A stretch of DNA of 20,938 bases from Chara braunii (taxonomy: Eukaryota > Streptophyta > Charophyceae > Charales > Characeae), in NCBI GenBank assembly GCA_003427395.1, contig BFEA01000751.1:63349-84286 (forward strand). The letters run 5' to 3'. The stretch's first letter is position 1, and each line of letters begins with the position of its first letter. A program made the translations under genes and the position numbers. The notes beneath the pieces were generated by a model. That model did not search any database. It was not told the origin of the DNA and was given only the letters and a program-made list of their open reading frames with translations. This document shows positions 7,662 to 17,833 of the stretch, piece by piece.

Positions 7662-8381
7662 CTAGCGACCACCTGGGTTGTTAATAATAACAACATCCTT
7701 CTTAATCTTCTCCTTCAACAAGATTTTTAGAATACTCAGCAAGTCTGGGTAGTGCACAGTGTTAGTTAAAGCACAATTAAACAACAGAGGTTCCCCCACA
7801 TTCACGATAACTTTAACTGCTCTATTCCGATTACCTCTCGGCCTTCGTGTGCTGGTTTTTCCGTACTTCCCAGAGGTGTTAAGCCCAGGGTTATATGCCC
7901 AGATGACATCTTGTTCTACCACGTTAATCACCGCCTCATCCCCGAACCAAATAGGAATTGGGGCATAGTGGTCTATATCAGTTTTCCTCAACCAATTATG
8001 AACCTTCTGCTTACTGTCTTTTTTAACTGCTCTGCGATGTTCCGCCCATCTTTCCTTGAGGGTCCGTGAGGTCTTTCCAACATAGACAGGACTCTGACTG
8101 AGCGACAAGAGGACATATACACATTTATCCCCTTTAAGTAGTCTATCCCAATCCTGTTCGCTAAATCTTAGCCAGAATTGGACATACGTCTTGCCCCACT
8201 TAATATCCCCCATAAGGCAGGCAACAAGGATAATCAGCACATGAACTTGATCCAGCAACGTGGCTATTTGTTGTTCTACACACTGCTTAAGAGACCGAAT
8301 CCGTTCCACCACACGCCTCAACGATCTCAGGCTACCGAAACTCAGAGTCCCCCGACTGTATCGTCGTTGGCGGCGTCATCC
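7662..8381 (-). pseudogene. GIY-YIG endonuclease domain of the Penelope-like element
   Basis: In the 219-residue segment starting at 8321: VYV (68-70) corresponds to GIY and VYVGK (79-83) to YIG. Arg91 in LKERWAEH is the conserved catalytic Arg, Glu136 in VVEQDVIWAYNPGLN is the metal-binding Glu, and Asn148 follows. A basic tail (KTSTRRPRGNRNR) comes next. I find no CCHH cluster. The frame is open upstream to about 8381 and overlaps the end of ORF1 by about 40 nt in the -1 frame, next to a GGGGG run. So either a -1 frameshift joined ORF1 to EN-RT, or an indel split them. It ends with TAG at 7664-7662, in frame with the RT. Its role is to nick target DNA and prime RT. Confidence 0.85.
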
Positions 8382-9862
8382 CGGCTCACTTCGTTCTTCC
8401 ACGATGGTCCTGCAACTACGGTGGATTCATCAGCATTCAGCTGATCAGTGTAATCCTGAAGGTCCAGCCTGGCGAGTTCCCAAGCTCCCATTTCCTTACG
8501 GTAGTACTGGATCCCTTTCTGTTTACACATCTGTTGCACTCTGGAGTAGTGCAGAGAATGGTAGAAGTCCAAACGAATCTTCATGTAGGCGGCAAGGCCC
8601 CCTTCGTCACCTTCTTCTTTGTCCTCAGCGCAAGTAGCATTCTGCACCAGGTCCACATCATCACCTTCTACCGGCGTGTACTTAGCTGGCTCTGGTTCAA
8701 CAACTTTTGCCTTGCTTTTCCCGTCGCCCAACCCTTGCATAAGCGCAGCAAGCATCTTCTTAATATCACTTAGCTCGCTGCTCCCTTCAATCTTTGCTTG
8801 TAGATTATGTTTGACACCAGCTTGCCCTTCATCGTCAGATGAAACGTCAATTCGTTTCGACCTTGATTTCACCTTGGCACTTCCCCGTGACCGAGTCTTG
8901 ACCCGATTCGCGGATGGTGAATTGATCACCGGTGTTCACTCCCCACCTCTCTTACGTTTCTCGCTACTCGTGGAGTCAATACTGATTTTCTCCGCCCGAG
9001 CTTTCTCACTATGAAGTCGTTCAAGCTCTTCCTTCTCGCCCGATGTCAATTTCGACTTCTTGTCTACTTCTTCGAGTTTCTCGTTGATCAGCTTAAGCGA
9101 ATCTCCCAGCGTGGTGGTAACCCACGCTTTCATATCGTCAGTTCTATCCGACTTCTCACTCTTCACTCCGGTACGATTCTCACTTTGGTTGCTCTCACTT
9201 GGCAGCTCCGTAATGCGAACGCCACCTCTCCTTGAAGTCGCAATCCTCTTCTTAGCATCGTCTAACGCCTTGTCCATCTTGATACCTTCAAGGAGATCCA
9301 TATACTCCTTGGTGAAATAAGCCCGATTGTCGGGCCCGGGAAACGCATTCGCAGCAGGTCCCTTCGTATCACGATTGGACGAACCGTTCCCCTGATTCGC
9401 ATGCCCGGAGGCTTGCTGATTCACCAGCGGCGCCATCGGCATCTGCGGCGCACTCCATTGCTGGATCGAAGGCCACTGGCCCACGACATGCCATGGCTGT
9501 CCTGGCCATTGTCCCTGTGGTTGGACCTGGAATTGAGCTGGCACGGTAGGCGGAATCTCTGGTGGTACGCTGAACTGTTGTGGGAACAACCCCGGAGGTG
9601 GTGGGTTTTGAGCCGGATTCGTTGCAGTGTTAAATTACGCAGGTCCGGTCGGTGCGAATCCCCCGTTGGCATTTGGCGCGTACCCGTTATTGCTACTCCC
9701 TTCCATCCAGTAGCGTCTGCAATTCGACCACCGACCTTTCCTACCCCCGCCTCTCTTGCCATGCCCCCTCCCGTACATGCGCCCAACATCACACGTTAGG
9801 AGAATGCCGATACTGATGCCCACAAGTACAGTACGGCTCCGCCTTGCTTGTAAATCAGCCAA
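8342..9862 (-). pseudogene. Gag-like ORF1 of the Penelope-like element
   Basis: One reading frame from 9862 to 8342, broken by TAA at 9637-9635 and TGA at 8938-8936. N to C: a Gly/Arg-rich stretch (GRGHGKRGGGRKGRW), then a Pro/Gln/Trp-rich region (about 9620-9400), then YFTKEYMDLLEGIK. A charged predicted coiled coil (LKLINEKLEEVDKKSK onward), a Lys/Arg-rich segment (SSEKRKRGGE and KSRSKR), and a C-terminal block with MCKQKGIQYYRKEMGAWELA complete it; the last resembles a SAP-type DNA-binding helix pair. No zinc knuckle is present. Composition and position suggest a nucleic-acid-binding, gag-like partner of the RT. The true start is unclear because no ATG precedes the frame convincingly. Confidence 0.65.
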
Positions 9863-10461
9863 TTGTTACTCCTTGCAATCAGCACCTTGTGCCACTATTT
9901 ACCACTCCTTGGAATCAACACCCAACGCATATCAGTGTTTGACATGCCATCTACCGCCGAAGAATGCAACCCGCGGCTCCTCCAAATGGAACAAACGGAG
10001 ATCGTACCGCACTCAAGCGACCGGACCCCGTCCAAGTTACATGACGGAGCGATTATAATACAGTAACTCCGATCTTAGCGTGCAACAATGTACAACAGTG
10101 GTGCTATCGATGGAGCGTCAAGATTCTCAAGTGTCCACGCCAGAGCCCTTCGCGAAGAAAGCGGGCGAAGAGGAATAGAGATTGGGCGACAGAGGAATAG
10201 AAATTAATGCCGCAGCTCCCCCACTGACGAAAACATACCATACGAACGGCGATGCATCACACCGTGGTAAAAGTAGCAGAGGGTACCAAAGGTACGCAAA
10301 TACATAAATAAATAAGTAGAATTATAACCTTATAAAATTATAAGATTATAAGAATATAAGAAATATGCGAAGACAACAACGCACAACTCTCAGCAATGTG
10401 AAAAGTCGGCACCCCATTCTCGTTCCCAAGCCACGACAAGGTCAAAAATGAGGCTCTGCAC
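9863..10461 (-). other. 5' leader of the Penelope-like element
   Basis: Lies between the 5' pseudo-LTR and ORF1. On the minus strand the pseudo-LTR's terminal CA is followed at once by TGGTGCAGAGCC, reminiscent of a plant initiator-Met primer-binding site but two bases short of the usual match. An A/T-rich stretch with TTATAAGATTATAAG repeats lies at about 10300-10375. No long minus-strand frame continues from ORF1. Confidence 0.5.
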
Positions 10462-10936
10462 CATGAGACAATACAATGGATACACAATAACAAGAAGATG
10501 ATATGAGCTTTAATATCGTGACCATCACCTTCCCCCCTACACAAAACCTCAACCCTCACTGTTGAGGAATCTCAATCCTTCCACTCATACGTCACTCAGA
10601 TCGAGGTATAATTCCTACGCTACTACTTCTTAAATAGTATCTAATTACTCTGCTATGCCATACTGAAAAAACGTAGAATCGCAAAGTATGGACTCATACC
10701 GCCATACTGAAAAAACGTAGAATCGCAAAGTATGGACTCATACCGCTCGTTTCCACGTGCGCGGTAGCTCAGCTTTCCCGTCGGCGCGCCAACCTGCACT
10801 TACTGCAGGTCATATTTTTACCGGTCCAAAACACCCTATCCCCGATACTTGGACTCGGTGCATTGTGCCCGTTGAAAAATAATACAACATGCTAAGCGTG
10901 GTCCAGCCACACTTACCCCGTACATTTTCGTCCCAT
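10462..10936 (-). repeat. Right (5') pseudo-LTR
   Basis: Direct copy of 4683-5117, 475 bp because a 44-bp segment is tandemly duplicated (10657-10700 and 10701-10744). It probably contains the promoter of the element. The sequence diverges abruptly from the left copy at both edges, which fixes the borders to within one or two bases. Confidence 0.9.
10657..10744. repeat. 44-bp tandem duplication inside the right pseudo-LTR
   Basis: Two identical 44-bp units beginning GCCATACTGAAAAAACGTAG. The left pseudo-LTR has a single unit of 46 bp. It therefore arose after, or during, the formation of the two terminal copies. Confidence 0.95.
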
Positions 10937-11003
10937 ATTATATACATAATACATATACATAATACATATATATAATATGTATAGATATGTATATATATTG
11001 CTT
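10937..11003. repeat. AT-rich microsatellite at the element border
   Basis: TATACATAATACATATA-type repeats directly abut the 5' pseudo-LTR. Penelope-like elements are known to insert preferentially into microsatellites, so this may be the original target. Confidence 0.8.
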
Positions 11004-11112
11004 TCATCTACATTCTACACTCCTTACTTTCCCTTTGTCTTTCTTTGCTTTGTCTTGTCTCCATCTCCTTTGTTGTCACCCCCTCCCCCTTTGCACTGCC
11101 TCTTTCTCACAG

Positions 11113-11176
11113 TGTACAAGTGAGCCATTATGGCACACGAGAAAGCGGGCAGCTCGTGCTCGACTTCATGAACGCG
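11113..11176 (+). other. Candidate internal exon (64 nt)
   Basis: A long pyrimidine tract (about 11020-11110) ends in TTTCTCACAG. It is followed by 64 nt open in the frame VQVSHYGTRESGQLVLDFMN, then GCG|GTGAGC, a good donor. Acceptor, tract and donor have the right order and spacing, and the peptide is not low-complexity, but I recognise no protein family and find no partner exons. It could equally be chance or a decayed gene fragment. Confidence 0.25.
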
Positions 11177-11496
11177 GTGAGCCTTGTACGTGAGTGGCAC
11201 AGTCATTTGGGAGTTGAAAAGAAGAATGATAACAATGAATGGTTTCAGTGTGCTCTTCGTGTTTGCCTTGTGTATTTTTATCGTTTGTTAAACTTTGTTT
11301 TCCAAAGTGCACTCTTTTAGTTCATAAACTTCATATATAACTATTATTGTAATATTATTTAAAATTTCCTCCCCAAAACCCTGAGCTACAGACCCCAGAC
11401 TATGCAACCTTTGTCCTATTAAAACCCTCAGCCAAAACCATGGTCACTTAAGTTGGTTTACCATTCAGATTTATTAATTTTTATTCCTTTATTGTA
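11177..11496. other. No recognisable gene
   Basis: AT-rich sequence between the candidate exon and the presumed Helitron 3' end. No feature supported. Confidence 0.5.
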
Positions 11497-11524
11497 TTAG
11501 ATATTTAAAAAAAATAAGTGGATC

Positions 11525-11542
11525 GCCGCGGCGCGCCGCGGC
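11525..11542. other. Perfect 18-bp GC palindrome, candidate Helitron 3' hairpin
   Basis: GCCGCGGCGCGCCGCGGC is its own reverse complement and sits in otherwise AT-rich DNA, downstream of the Helitron coding region on the minus strand. A GC-rich subterminal hairpin is the terminator of Helitron rolling-circle transfer. Confidence 0.6.
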
Positions 11543-11958
11543 ATTGAGCGGGGAAAGCAAAAGCTCATGCGAACATGCACAAAGAGGGAAAGAGACAGAA
11601 AGAGGGAGAAGGGAAGAGGCGAAATGTTGGTGTATGTATCTCTTGCAATTGAATGTCACGAGGCAATTTGAATCTTTGTAGCCTATTGTTTTAAGTTTTT
11701 TTTTTCTTTTTCCCGTCTTTTTTTCTCTCAGTGTGTCTGTCTTTCCTTCTGTCCCCGAGTCTGTCGAAAGAGAAATCTGTCGAGCGAAGTGGTTGATGTA
11801 TTGCCACTTGAGTGTTGTAGCATTTTGCGTTGCGAAGTCCTCTTTCTTGTTCACTTGTTGTTGTTGCAGAGTTTCTGCATGGCAGCTGCAAGTGTCTTTT
11901 ACTCCAAAAGCGTTGTAGTTGTCGTTGCAGATCTTCGGTTGTTTAGCTCCTCGAATGA

Positions 11959-12994
11959 TCATCGTCGCGGTGCAGGGTTCATGGCTTGGAGGTATGTAAG
12001 AGCATGGCGGACAATGTTTGCTTCATAAGTGGGGAATGGTGGAAGTGGGCGTTGTGAATCTCGGTGATGGAGAAGGACAAGGTCATTGAGATAGTCCCAG
12101 GTGCGTGGTGTGTGGGGAATGTTGTAGATCGCGAGTGTATGATGGGAGGTGAGGAGGTCGTGAATGAGGGCACTGGGATGTGTTGCACCCCATGGTTCAA
12201 GTGAGAGCCACCAGAGCGGATCCACCTCGCGCACATCATGAGGGCGAAGGTGAGGTTGTTGTGGGGGAGGGGCAGAGGCAATGAAATAATATATGTGGTC
12301 GGCGGTGGTGATACGCTCATATTGATATTGGCACCGGGGTGTTTGGGGGGAAGGCATCCGGTTGTAATCATCATTGATAGTTTTGAGCAAAAATGTTTTT
12401 TGCTGGGCAAAATGTTTGGGTTGGAAAAGGGTTCCGGGCGGCGAAGCATATGTGTGCGATTTTGTTTGTAGATAGATATGTGGGTTGAGAAGGCAACATA
12501 TGGTCAGTCATGAGAAAGTTTTCCCAAAGAATTTGATCGATGACGTGTTCAATGTTGTCTTTGTTGATGAAAGTCAACCATGTCTCCCATCTAGGATATC
12601 TATCAGCAGATGGAGTGTGTAGCGGATGCAGGGAGGTAGTGATAGTTGTGATTGTGGAAGATGGGTCTGAGGAAGGTAGCGGGATTTGACTCAATGTGTT
12701 GTCGTCAAGGGCGAAGTGTGAGAGATCAAAGGTAGGCAGTGAAAGTGATCTTGATGGCAGTTCTGATGTGGCAGGAAGAACATCCGCGACAGTTGTTGTT
12801 GTAGTTGATAGTTGTGATGCAGTGGCAGAAATGGTAGCAGTGGTTGTCGTGGTAAGCGAGTCTTTGATCTTTGCAGTTGTTGTTGACGGCGAGGTCTTCG
12901 ATCTCTTTTCAAGCGGTGCATTTTCAGGAGAATTTGCATAAGAGAGAAAAAAGATAGTGAAGTTAGGAGGCACGTGAGGGAGGTAATGTGATGC
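11959..12994 (-). CDS. Unassigned open frame downstream of the Helitron helicase
   Basis: Immediately after the helicase stop (TGA at 12997-12995) the same frame stays open to 12371. A one-base shift in a T/A run near 12385-12395 then continues it to 11959. The translation, about 345 residues, starts with a Ser/Thr-rich linker (runs of Thr around 12830). It then becomes well mixed, with aromatic-rich segments such as RYPRWETWLTFINKDN, YQYERITTADHIYYFI and DPLWWLSLEPWG. I do not recognise a family. If the TGA was originally CGA, it would be a C-terminal extension of the Helitron protein; otherwise it is a second ORF or a captured fragment. The length of open frame amid decayed neighbours argues that it was once coding. 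Confidence 0.45.
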
Positions 12995-15900
12995 TCATGA
13001 CAGAGTTTCTTTATAGATAATGTTTATTGTTTGGTTGTTTGTTGTGGGAAGCGCAAAGCGGATATGGTTAGGGTCACCAACTCTTGATGCAACGACATAG
13101 AGTTGTTTGTGCGCAAAGGGTGATTGTTGAAGGTCTATGCCTACATGTTTGATTGATTGACCTTGAAATTTATTTCTAGTAATTGCAAACGCAGAGCGGA
13201 AATAAAATTGGGGCCGTTGTCAGGGAAAAGGATTTATTTGGTCGGTAACAGTGAGGAGGATGTGTGGGAGGAGGACCGGTTGGAGGGATGGGAGGATTCG
13301 TGCATGCAAAAGTCTACTGTTGGTAATTGAGTCAACAATGAGACGTGTTCCATTACATAGGCCGTTTCTCATTGTAATATTTTGTAAGAGAATGATGGGT
13401 GCATTTTTTTTATACGGAGGATATGAGGAGGAAATGACGGGATATCAATCACATTGAGTGCATCGATGGGGACATCAGGATATTGATCATTGGGAAGCAG
13501 GGAGTCATAACTAAGAGATGTTATGAAAGGTCCGAGGAATTGATTATGGATAATTGAGTTAAGTGCTGAGACTGCTTTGTTTTTGGGTGATAAAACCAAT
13601 CGTTTGACAAACCATTGTGGATTTTGGTAGTTTGTTTGGAGGCATGGGAATGTCCAACGAATGAGTTCCTGAGTCCCCTCCTGTAGGCAAAGATGAGGAA
13701 GAAGTTCAATCGTAGAGTGGTCTGTGTTTGGCGATGCAGGCAATTCGCAATTTCCAAGTGTGAGCAACCATTGAGCATATTGACGACCGTTGAGGGTGTT
13801 GATTTGAGTGAGGACAGACATATTTTCCGAGAGATGCAGGGTATTGAAATGGTGCCATAGAGCAGAGGATTTGATGCATGCATCCACCGTTTGCGCGTGT
13901 GTGCCTTTTGTGATAACGAGAAGAATCTGACGGAAGTCACCTGCGAGAATAATGATTTTTTCGCCAAAAGGTAAATTCGACGAGCAAATGTCTTGCAAGG
14001 TTCGGTTTAGTGCCTCAATGTAAAATTTGTAAATCATTGGTGCTTCATCCCAAAGAATGACGGCAGTCATTCGGATGAGTTCAACGAGTGCAAATTGTTT
14101 TGAGATGTCAAGTGTTGATGTTGCAGTTGGAGAGAGAGGTGCTCTGAAACGTGAGTGGAAGGTAGGCCCACCATCCAAAAGATTTGCAGCGATGCCACTC
14201 GAGGCAACAGCTAATGCAACACAATCTTGGTTTCGAATGTGTGCAAGGATTGTATTGACGCAGAAAGTTTTGCCTGTTTCTGCTGGAGCGTCAAATAGAC
14301 AGAGCGGTTCGGTGTTTTCTGCCGCATTAATGACACGTTGGAAGATAGCGTGTTGCGAAGAACGAAGGAGTGATAAATTTATAGCGAGTGTGTTTCAGAG
14401 AGTTTGTTTATCATATGAAATTTCGTCATATATAATTTGAGGCACGTCCTGTTAACGCAGTCTTTCAGCAAGATCATTTGCTTCATTTTGTTCGGCAGGA
14501 GAAGGCGGCGTCAAATCAACATCCTGAAGTTGCTTGCCTTCTTTTTGGAGATGATTTTCAATGTCGATGAGAAACATGGTTTTGATGATGGAAATGGGGA
14601 CATTGGCATCACAGAGGTTTCTGTGGAAATCATCAACCATTTGTTCCCAATGTGTTTCTAGCAACTCGTTCGGGTCAGCAAGGGCACAGTATAGTACAAT
14701 ATGAACATAAAGGTCACGCACCATATACGGAGAAGCGGTAAAGATAGCATCACGAAGCACAACATCAAATTGAGTATTGTCATTAAGAAAGCCAAGTGCT
14801 CGACATGTCGATTGAAATGTCGGGTGAACCTCGCCATCGACGGTGCGAAGAGTTTCTTATGATGTTGCACCACGAGAATGTGGTGATAAAATAAGCATTC
14901 TGAGATAAAAGGCATCGCCAGCATTAGGGTGGATAGTATGCATTCTACCAATTGCATTTGTAGCGTGGTGGCGTGATATCCATTATTTCTTGTTTTGTCG
15001 AATCGAAAATCATATCTTTGTAGAGGGGCTTCATTTCATCAACATAGTTCATGTGTGTAAGATTTCATTTAAACCATGCAGTGAGTTCGGTTTTTTGTGG
15101 TGGGCCTCGTGCAATATGTGCAACTTATTGTCTACGGAACTAAACACGTTGTCGATCTTCTCTGTGTACAGGCAGTGCGGAAACAGCGGGATATCGTTCT
15201 GAAAAAGAAAACTCAAATATGCGCCAACATGCCTCTGCTGCACCAATTGTGTGCATGTCTTGAAATGTTTGAATTTCATTGTTGGCGTTTGTCATTTCAC
15301 CAACCATGGTTCGATCAGGACCTTTCATAATACATTCAAACATGTATCGGTATGCGGTAGTGGATGCACAAATCTTGACATTAAAGTGAAAACGATAGCG
15401 CAAAACAAGAAACGGGTTATATGGTACAACCCAAGAATTGTCAAGTTGATTGTTCTCTCGAAGGATCAACGAACCTCCATCAGTCGGTGCACATCTACGG
15501 TAGATTGAGTAGCCAGTTTTTTCACTCCAGGTTATGCATTCAAAAAAGTCTTTGGGGAAGTGATGTGAACATTGGTCGTTGTGCATGCATAGAGTCACAT
15601 ATTGTGAACACCGCAATGGTTATGAATCACGTGTGTTAATACGAGTTCGTGAAGTGTCGGGTTTATGGAGATTTCAGTTCAGGTGTTGATATTTTGTGGT
15701 CGTTAGTAAATGTCATAATCAAATGAGCATGCGGAAGTCGTCGTTTTTCTTAATTTTATGACATATATATAGGCGGCATTTTGTCAAAATATATGTGTAC
15801 AATGAATATCATGTATAAGTTGTTGCAAGTATCCTTTGAAGGCGCGTGTAAATAAATCCGGTCTATTTTACAGTTGTTGGTTAGGAAAGAGTTCGTTTTG

Positions 15901-17238
15901 AATTTCAGGTCAGTGTGAGTTGCAAGTGATTGTAATGAAGAATATGGTGGTCCAAATTCTTGGACAATCGTCATTGAATCTTGGTAAAGTTGGTGCATAT
16001 CTCGCAGACCACCAATGAATGTTCCGGGTAAGATAATATGTTGTCCGACATTTTCAACGTTGTCATATTGCATTAAGTGGTCATGCAGGTTTTGGTAAAG
16101 GTCGGCCCGAATTTCAGTTTGGTGCAAACAGTTATATAAAAGGCGTCAATTTTTAATTTTTGCAAAGGCCATGCATACGTATTCTTGAAAGAGTCGAGAA
16201 ACGTGAAATATTGTTGTGCGTTCTGTGGCGTGTGTGTTGAGGTAAAATGCATAGAATTCACGAGCGGTGAATTTAGAGGTATCGGTATTATTTTTATTAT
16301 CTGTTTTGGATGCCCATCCATCTTCTCCTAAAGGAAAAAGAAGAACATAATGTAGTGGGTCAAAAACATGTTTTGTTTCAGCGATGGGCAACACGCCACC
16401 ATAACGTAGATGTATAACTATTTCGTGGGTTGTAGGCTCGTCATGCATGAGTAAGCATATTTCTTGCAGACCTTGTGGTCTATTATATCTTCGTTCGTGT
16501 TGATGAAAGGGTCGGGCATCAGGGTTGATCACAATGTGGCGATCACGTATCATATCATCAGGAAGTTCGAAAACGGTGATAAAATCACGGACCCAAGTAT
16601 TGCATTACAAAAGAAGGTGATGAAGTTTCTGCAAGAGACATTTGACTTGTTGAACTGTAGCGAGTGGCATATCGGGGGGCATATCAAATCTGTTCAAGCG
16701 TATAATCGTTGCATCGTATTCATTTTGTGGAGCAAATGCTCATTGACGATCAGGTTTTGGAAATAGAGGGTCTAGATTTTGATGTAGTTGACCGATGATT
16801 TTGACCATACATGGCCAAGCGCTTAGAGGAGGTTGTGGCTCTCGCACAATTTGCGATGCAAGCGCAAGAGTGTTATTGAATTGTTGTGCACGTGATCAGA
16901 GCCATCTTCCTTGTCGAGTGTTAGCTTTCCCATAAACGGATAATTTGAGCGGCAACTGTATTAGGGGGAGGATATTCCCAAAGCGGTGGTTGAACGTTGC
17001 CTCGGCAGCAGCACAGTGTACTCCATGTGCTTTCATGTTGCGGGTTTTTAGCAGCGCAGTGAGCACAAGTTGTTCTATTGCCAAGATTGACAATATCCAC
17101 TTGAATGTGTCGTGAAATGAGTGTTGCGGTGTGAAGGCGTCCAACATTTGCGCGTGCCAGAATGTGTTGAATTTGCGTTTCTCTATAACGTTGTTGTCGT
17201 TGTGTATGTGTTGTCCTCGCTCTTTAAGCACCTGCACA
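12995..17238 (-). pseudogene. Helitron Rep-Pif1 helicase (broken)
   Basis: Blocks, N to C: Cys zinc-finger-like CAHCAAKNPQHESTWSTLCC (from 17067); Helitron N domain with GQLHQNLDPLFP, NTWVRDFI and FDPLHYVLLFPLGEDGW (to 16146); IRADLYQNLHD and TITCN, followed two residues later by a stop (15912-15910) where Trp is expected; the HUH motif as LPHAHLIM (His-Ala-His at 15731-15723). Then HFPKDFFECITW to YMFECIMKGPDR, where the first catalytic Tyr is kept (15346-15344) and the second is Cys (15334-15332). The Pif1 helicase has Walker A degraded to APAETGKTF (~14270-14289), Walker B VILWDEAPM, and C-terminal GQSIKHVGIDL to SRVGDPNHIRF (13190-13060). Stops include 16898, 16742, 16607, 16148, 14454 and 14397 (first bases). 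There are several frameshifts (near 16920, 15935, 15760, 15050, 13385). Length matches a normal ~1400-residue RepHel. Confidence 0.9.
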
Positions 17239-17490
17239 TGAGTATTCGACTGCAAGGAATGTAAAGCAGAACAGAAAGGCAAGGAAAGAAAAGCACATGA
17301 CAATTGGTAAAAATGAGCTTCGATTTTCAAACTGGGAGGATTTTTTTGTTTTTGATTTTATTCAAAATGAAACGGTCCAGTTTAGTTCTGTTCGAGAATA
17401 TTTCATGATTGTAATCATGCACGAGAATGAAGTGGAATAGGTGGGGACACGAAAAGCCATGCAAATGTGAATATGATAGAACATGCAATT
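17239..17490. other. Probable Helitron 5' region or flank
   Basis: A minus-strand ATG near 17298 opens a short hydrophobic frame ending at about 17230 just before the Helitron protein. It could be chance. No TC-type terminus could be recognised. Confidence 0.3.
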
Positions 17491-17523
17491 TATGTGTGTG
17501 TATGTGTATGTGTGTGTGTGTGT

Positions 17524-17592
<69 letters not shown>
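17491..17592. repeat. Compound (GT)n(GA)n microsatellite
   Basis: About 80 bases of TG repeats with a few TA interruptions, followed by about 20 bases of GA. Confidence 0.97.
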
Positions 17593-17727
17593 TGGCGAAG
17601 TGGCGAACTGCGGTCAAACAGCTCGTGTGATCCAAGACGAAGTCAAGCATAGTATCAAACGCACGCACAACAATGGTCCAAAACAGATGCAAAACTTCAT
17701 GAAATCACAAAAGGAGCAACATGTGGA
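17593..17727. other. No recognisable gene
   Basis: Upstream part of the TATA-containing repeat family copy. Patches such as CACAAAA...GAGCA are shared with about 20600-20615. Confidence 0.4.
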
Positions 17728-17833
17728 TCCCTCGACCGGCTTCGCCCGCCAACCGGGCATCCTCAGGAGGGTGACTCTAATGAGCCTTCGTGCTCGAAAG
17801 GGAAGCTCCAGCCTTGCTTCCCGAGTTATATAG
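17728..17833 (+). repeat. TATA-containing repeat family, copy 1
   Basis: TCCCTCGACCGG, CTCAGGAGGGTGA and a G/A-rich CCAGCCTTGCTTCCC stretch are followed by GTTATATAG. The same words in the same order recur at 20623-20731. The conserved block ending in a TATA-like box suggests the promoter end of a repeat (LTR or SINE-like). No element body can be defined. Confidence 0.5.

Larger units (their letters stand above)
4683..10936 (-). mobile_element. Penelope-like retroelement with permuted (N-terminal) GIY-YIG endonuclease
   Basis: A 6.25-kb element on the minus strand: 5' pseudo-LTR (10936-10462), leader, gag-like ORF1, GIY-YIG endonuclease, C-x-C linker and reverse transcriptase, 3' UTR, 3' pseudo-LTR (5117-4683). 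The order endonuclease then RT, with the C-x-C motif between, is the published hallmark of the Naiad/Chlamys clade of Penelope-like elements; canonical ones carry the endonuclease at the C-terminus. I see no CCHH cluster in the endonuclease, as described for Chlamys of green algae, spike mosses and slime moulds. The outer right border meets an AT-rich microsatellite, matching the known insertion preference. In-frame stops and at least one frameshift make it non-autonomous now. No target-site duplication is obvious. Confidence 0.85.
11497..17240 (-). mobile_element. Autonomous Helitron relic
   Basis: About 5.7 kb on the minus strand, containing the whole Rep-helicase coding region and, downstream, an 18-bp GC palindrome at 11525-11542. 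A CTAA|T at 11500-11497 fits the CTRR-T rule for a Helitron 3' end, though it lies 24 nt past the hairpin rather than the usual 10-12. The 5' TC terminus could not be located; the coding region can be followed up to about 17240, with 5' sequence reaching at most the GT/GA microsatellite at 17490. Borders are therefore provisional, while the identity is firm. Confidence 0.85.

Noticed and set aside
4683-10936. Classical LTR retrotransposon
   Set aside because: No aspartic protease, RNase H or integrase; the endonuclease is GIY-YIG and the RT is Penelope-like. No polypurine tract or 5-bp target duplication.
11489-11962. Minus-strand frame downstream of the Helitron extra frame
   Set aside because: Crosses the GC palindrome and AT-rich DNA, with no conserved look; probably chance.
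17236-17298. Hydrophobic signal-peptide-like minus-strand peptide upstream of the Helitron protein
   Set aside because: Short, ends in a stop, and lies in the expected Helitron 5' leader; no support beyond composition.
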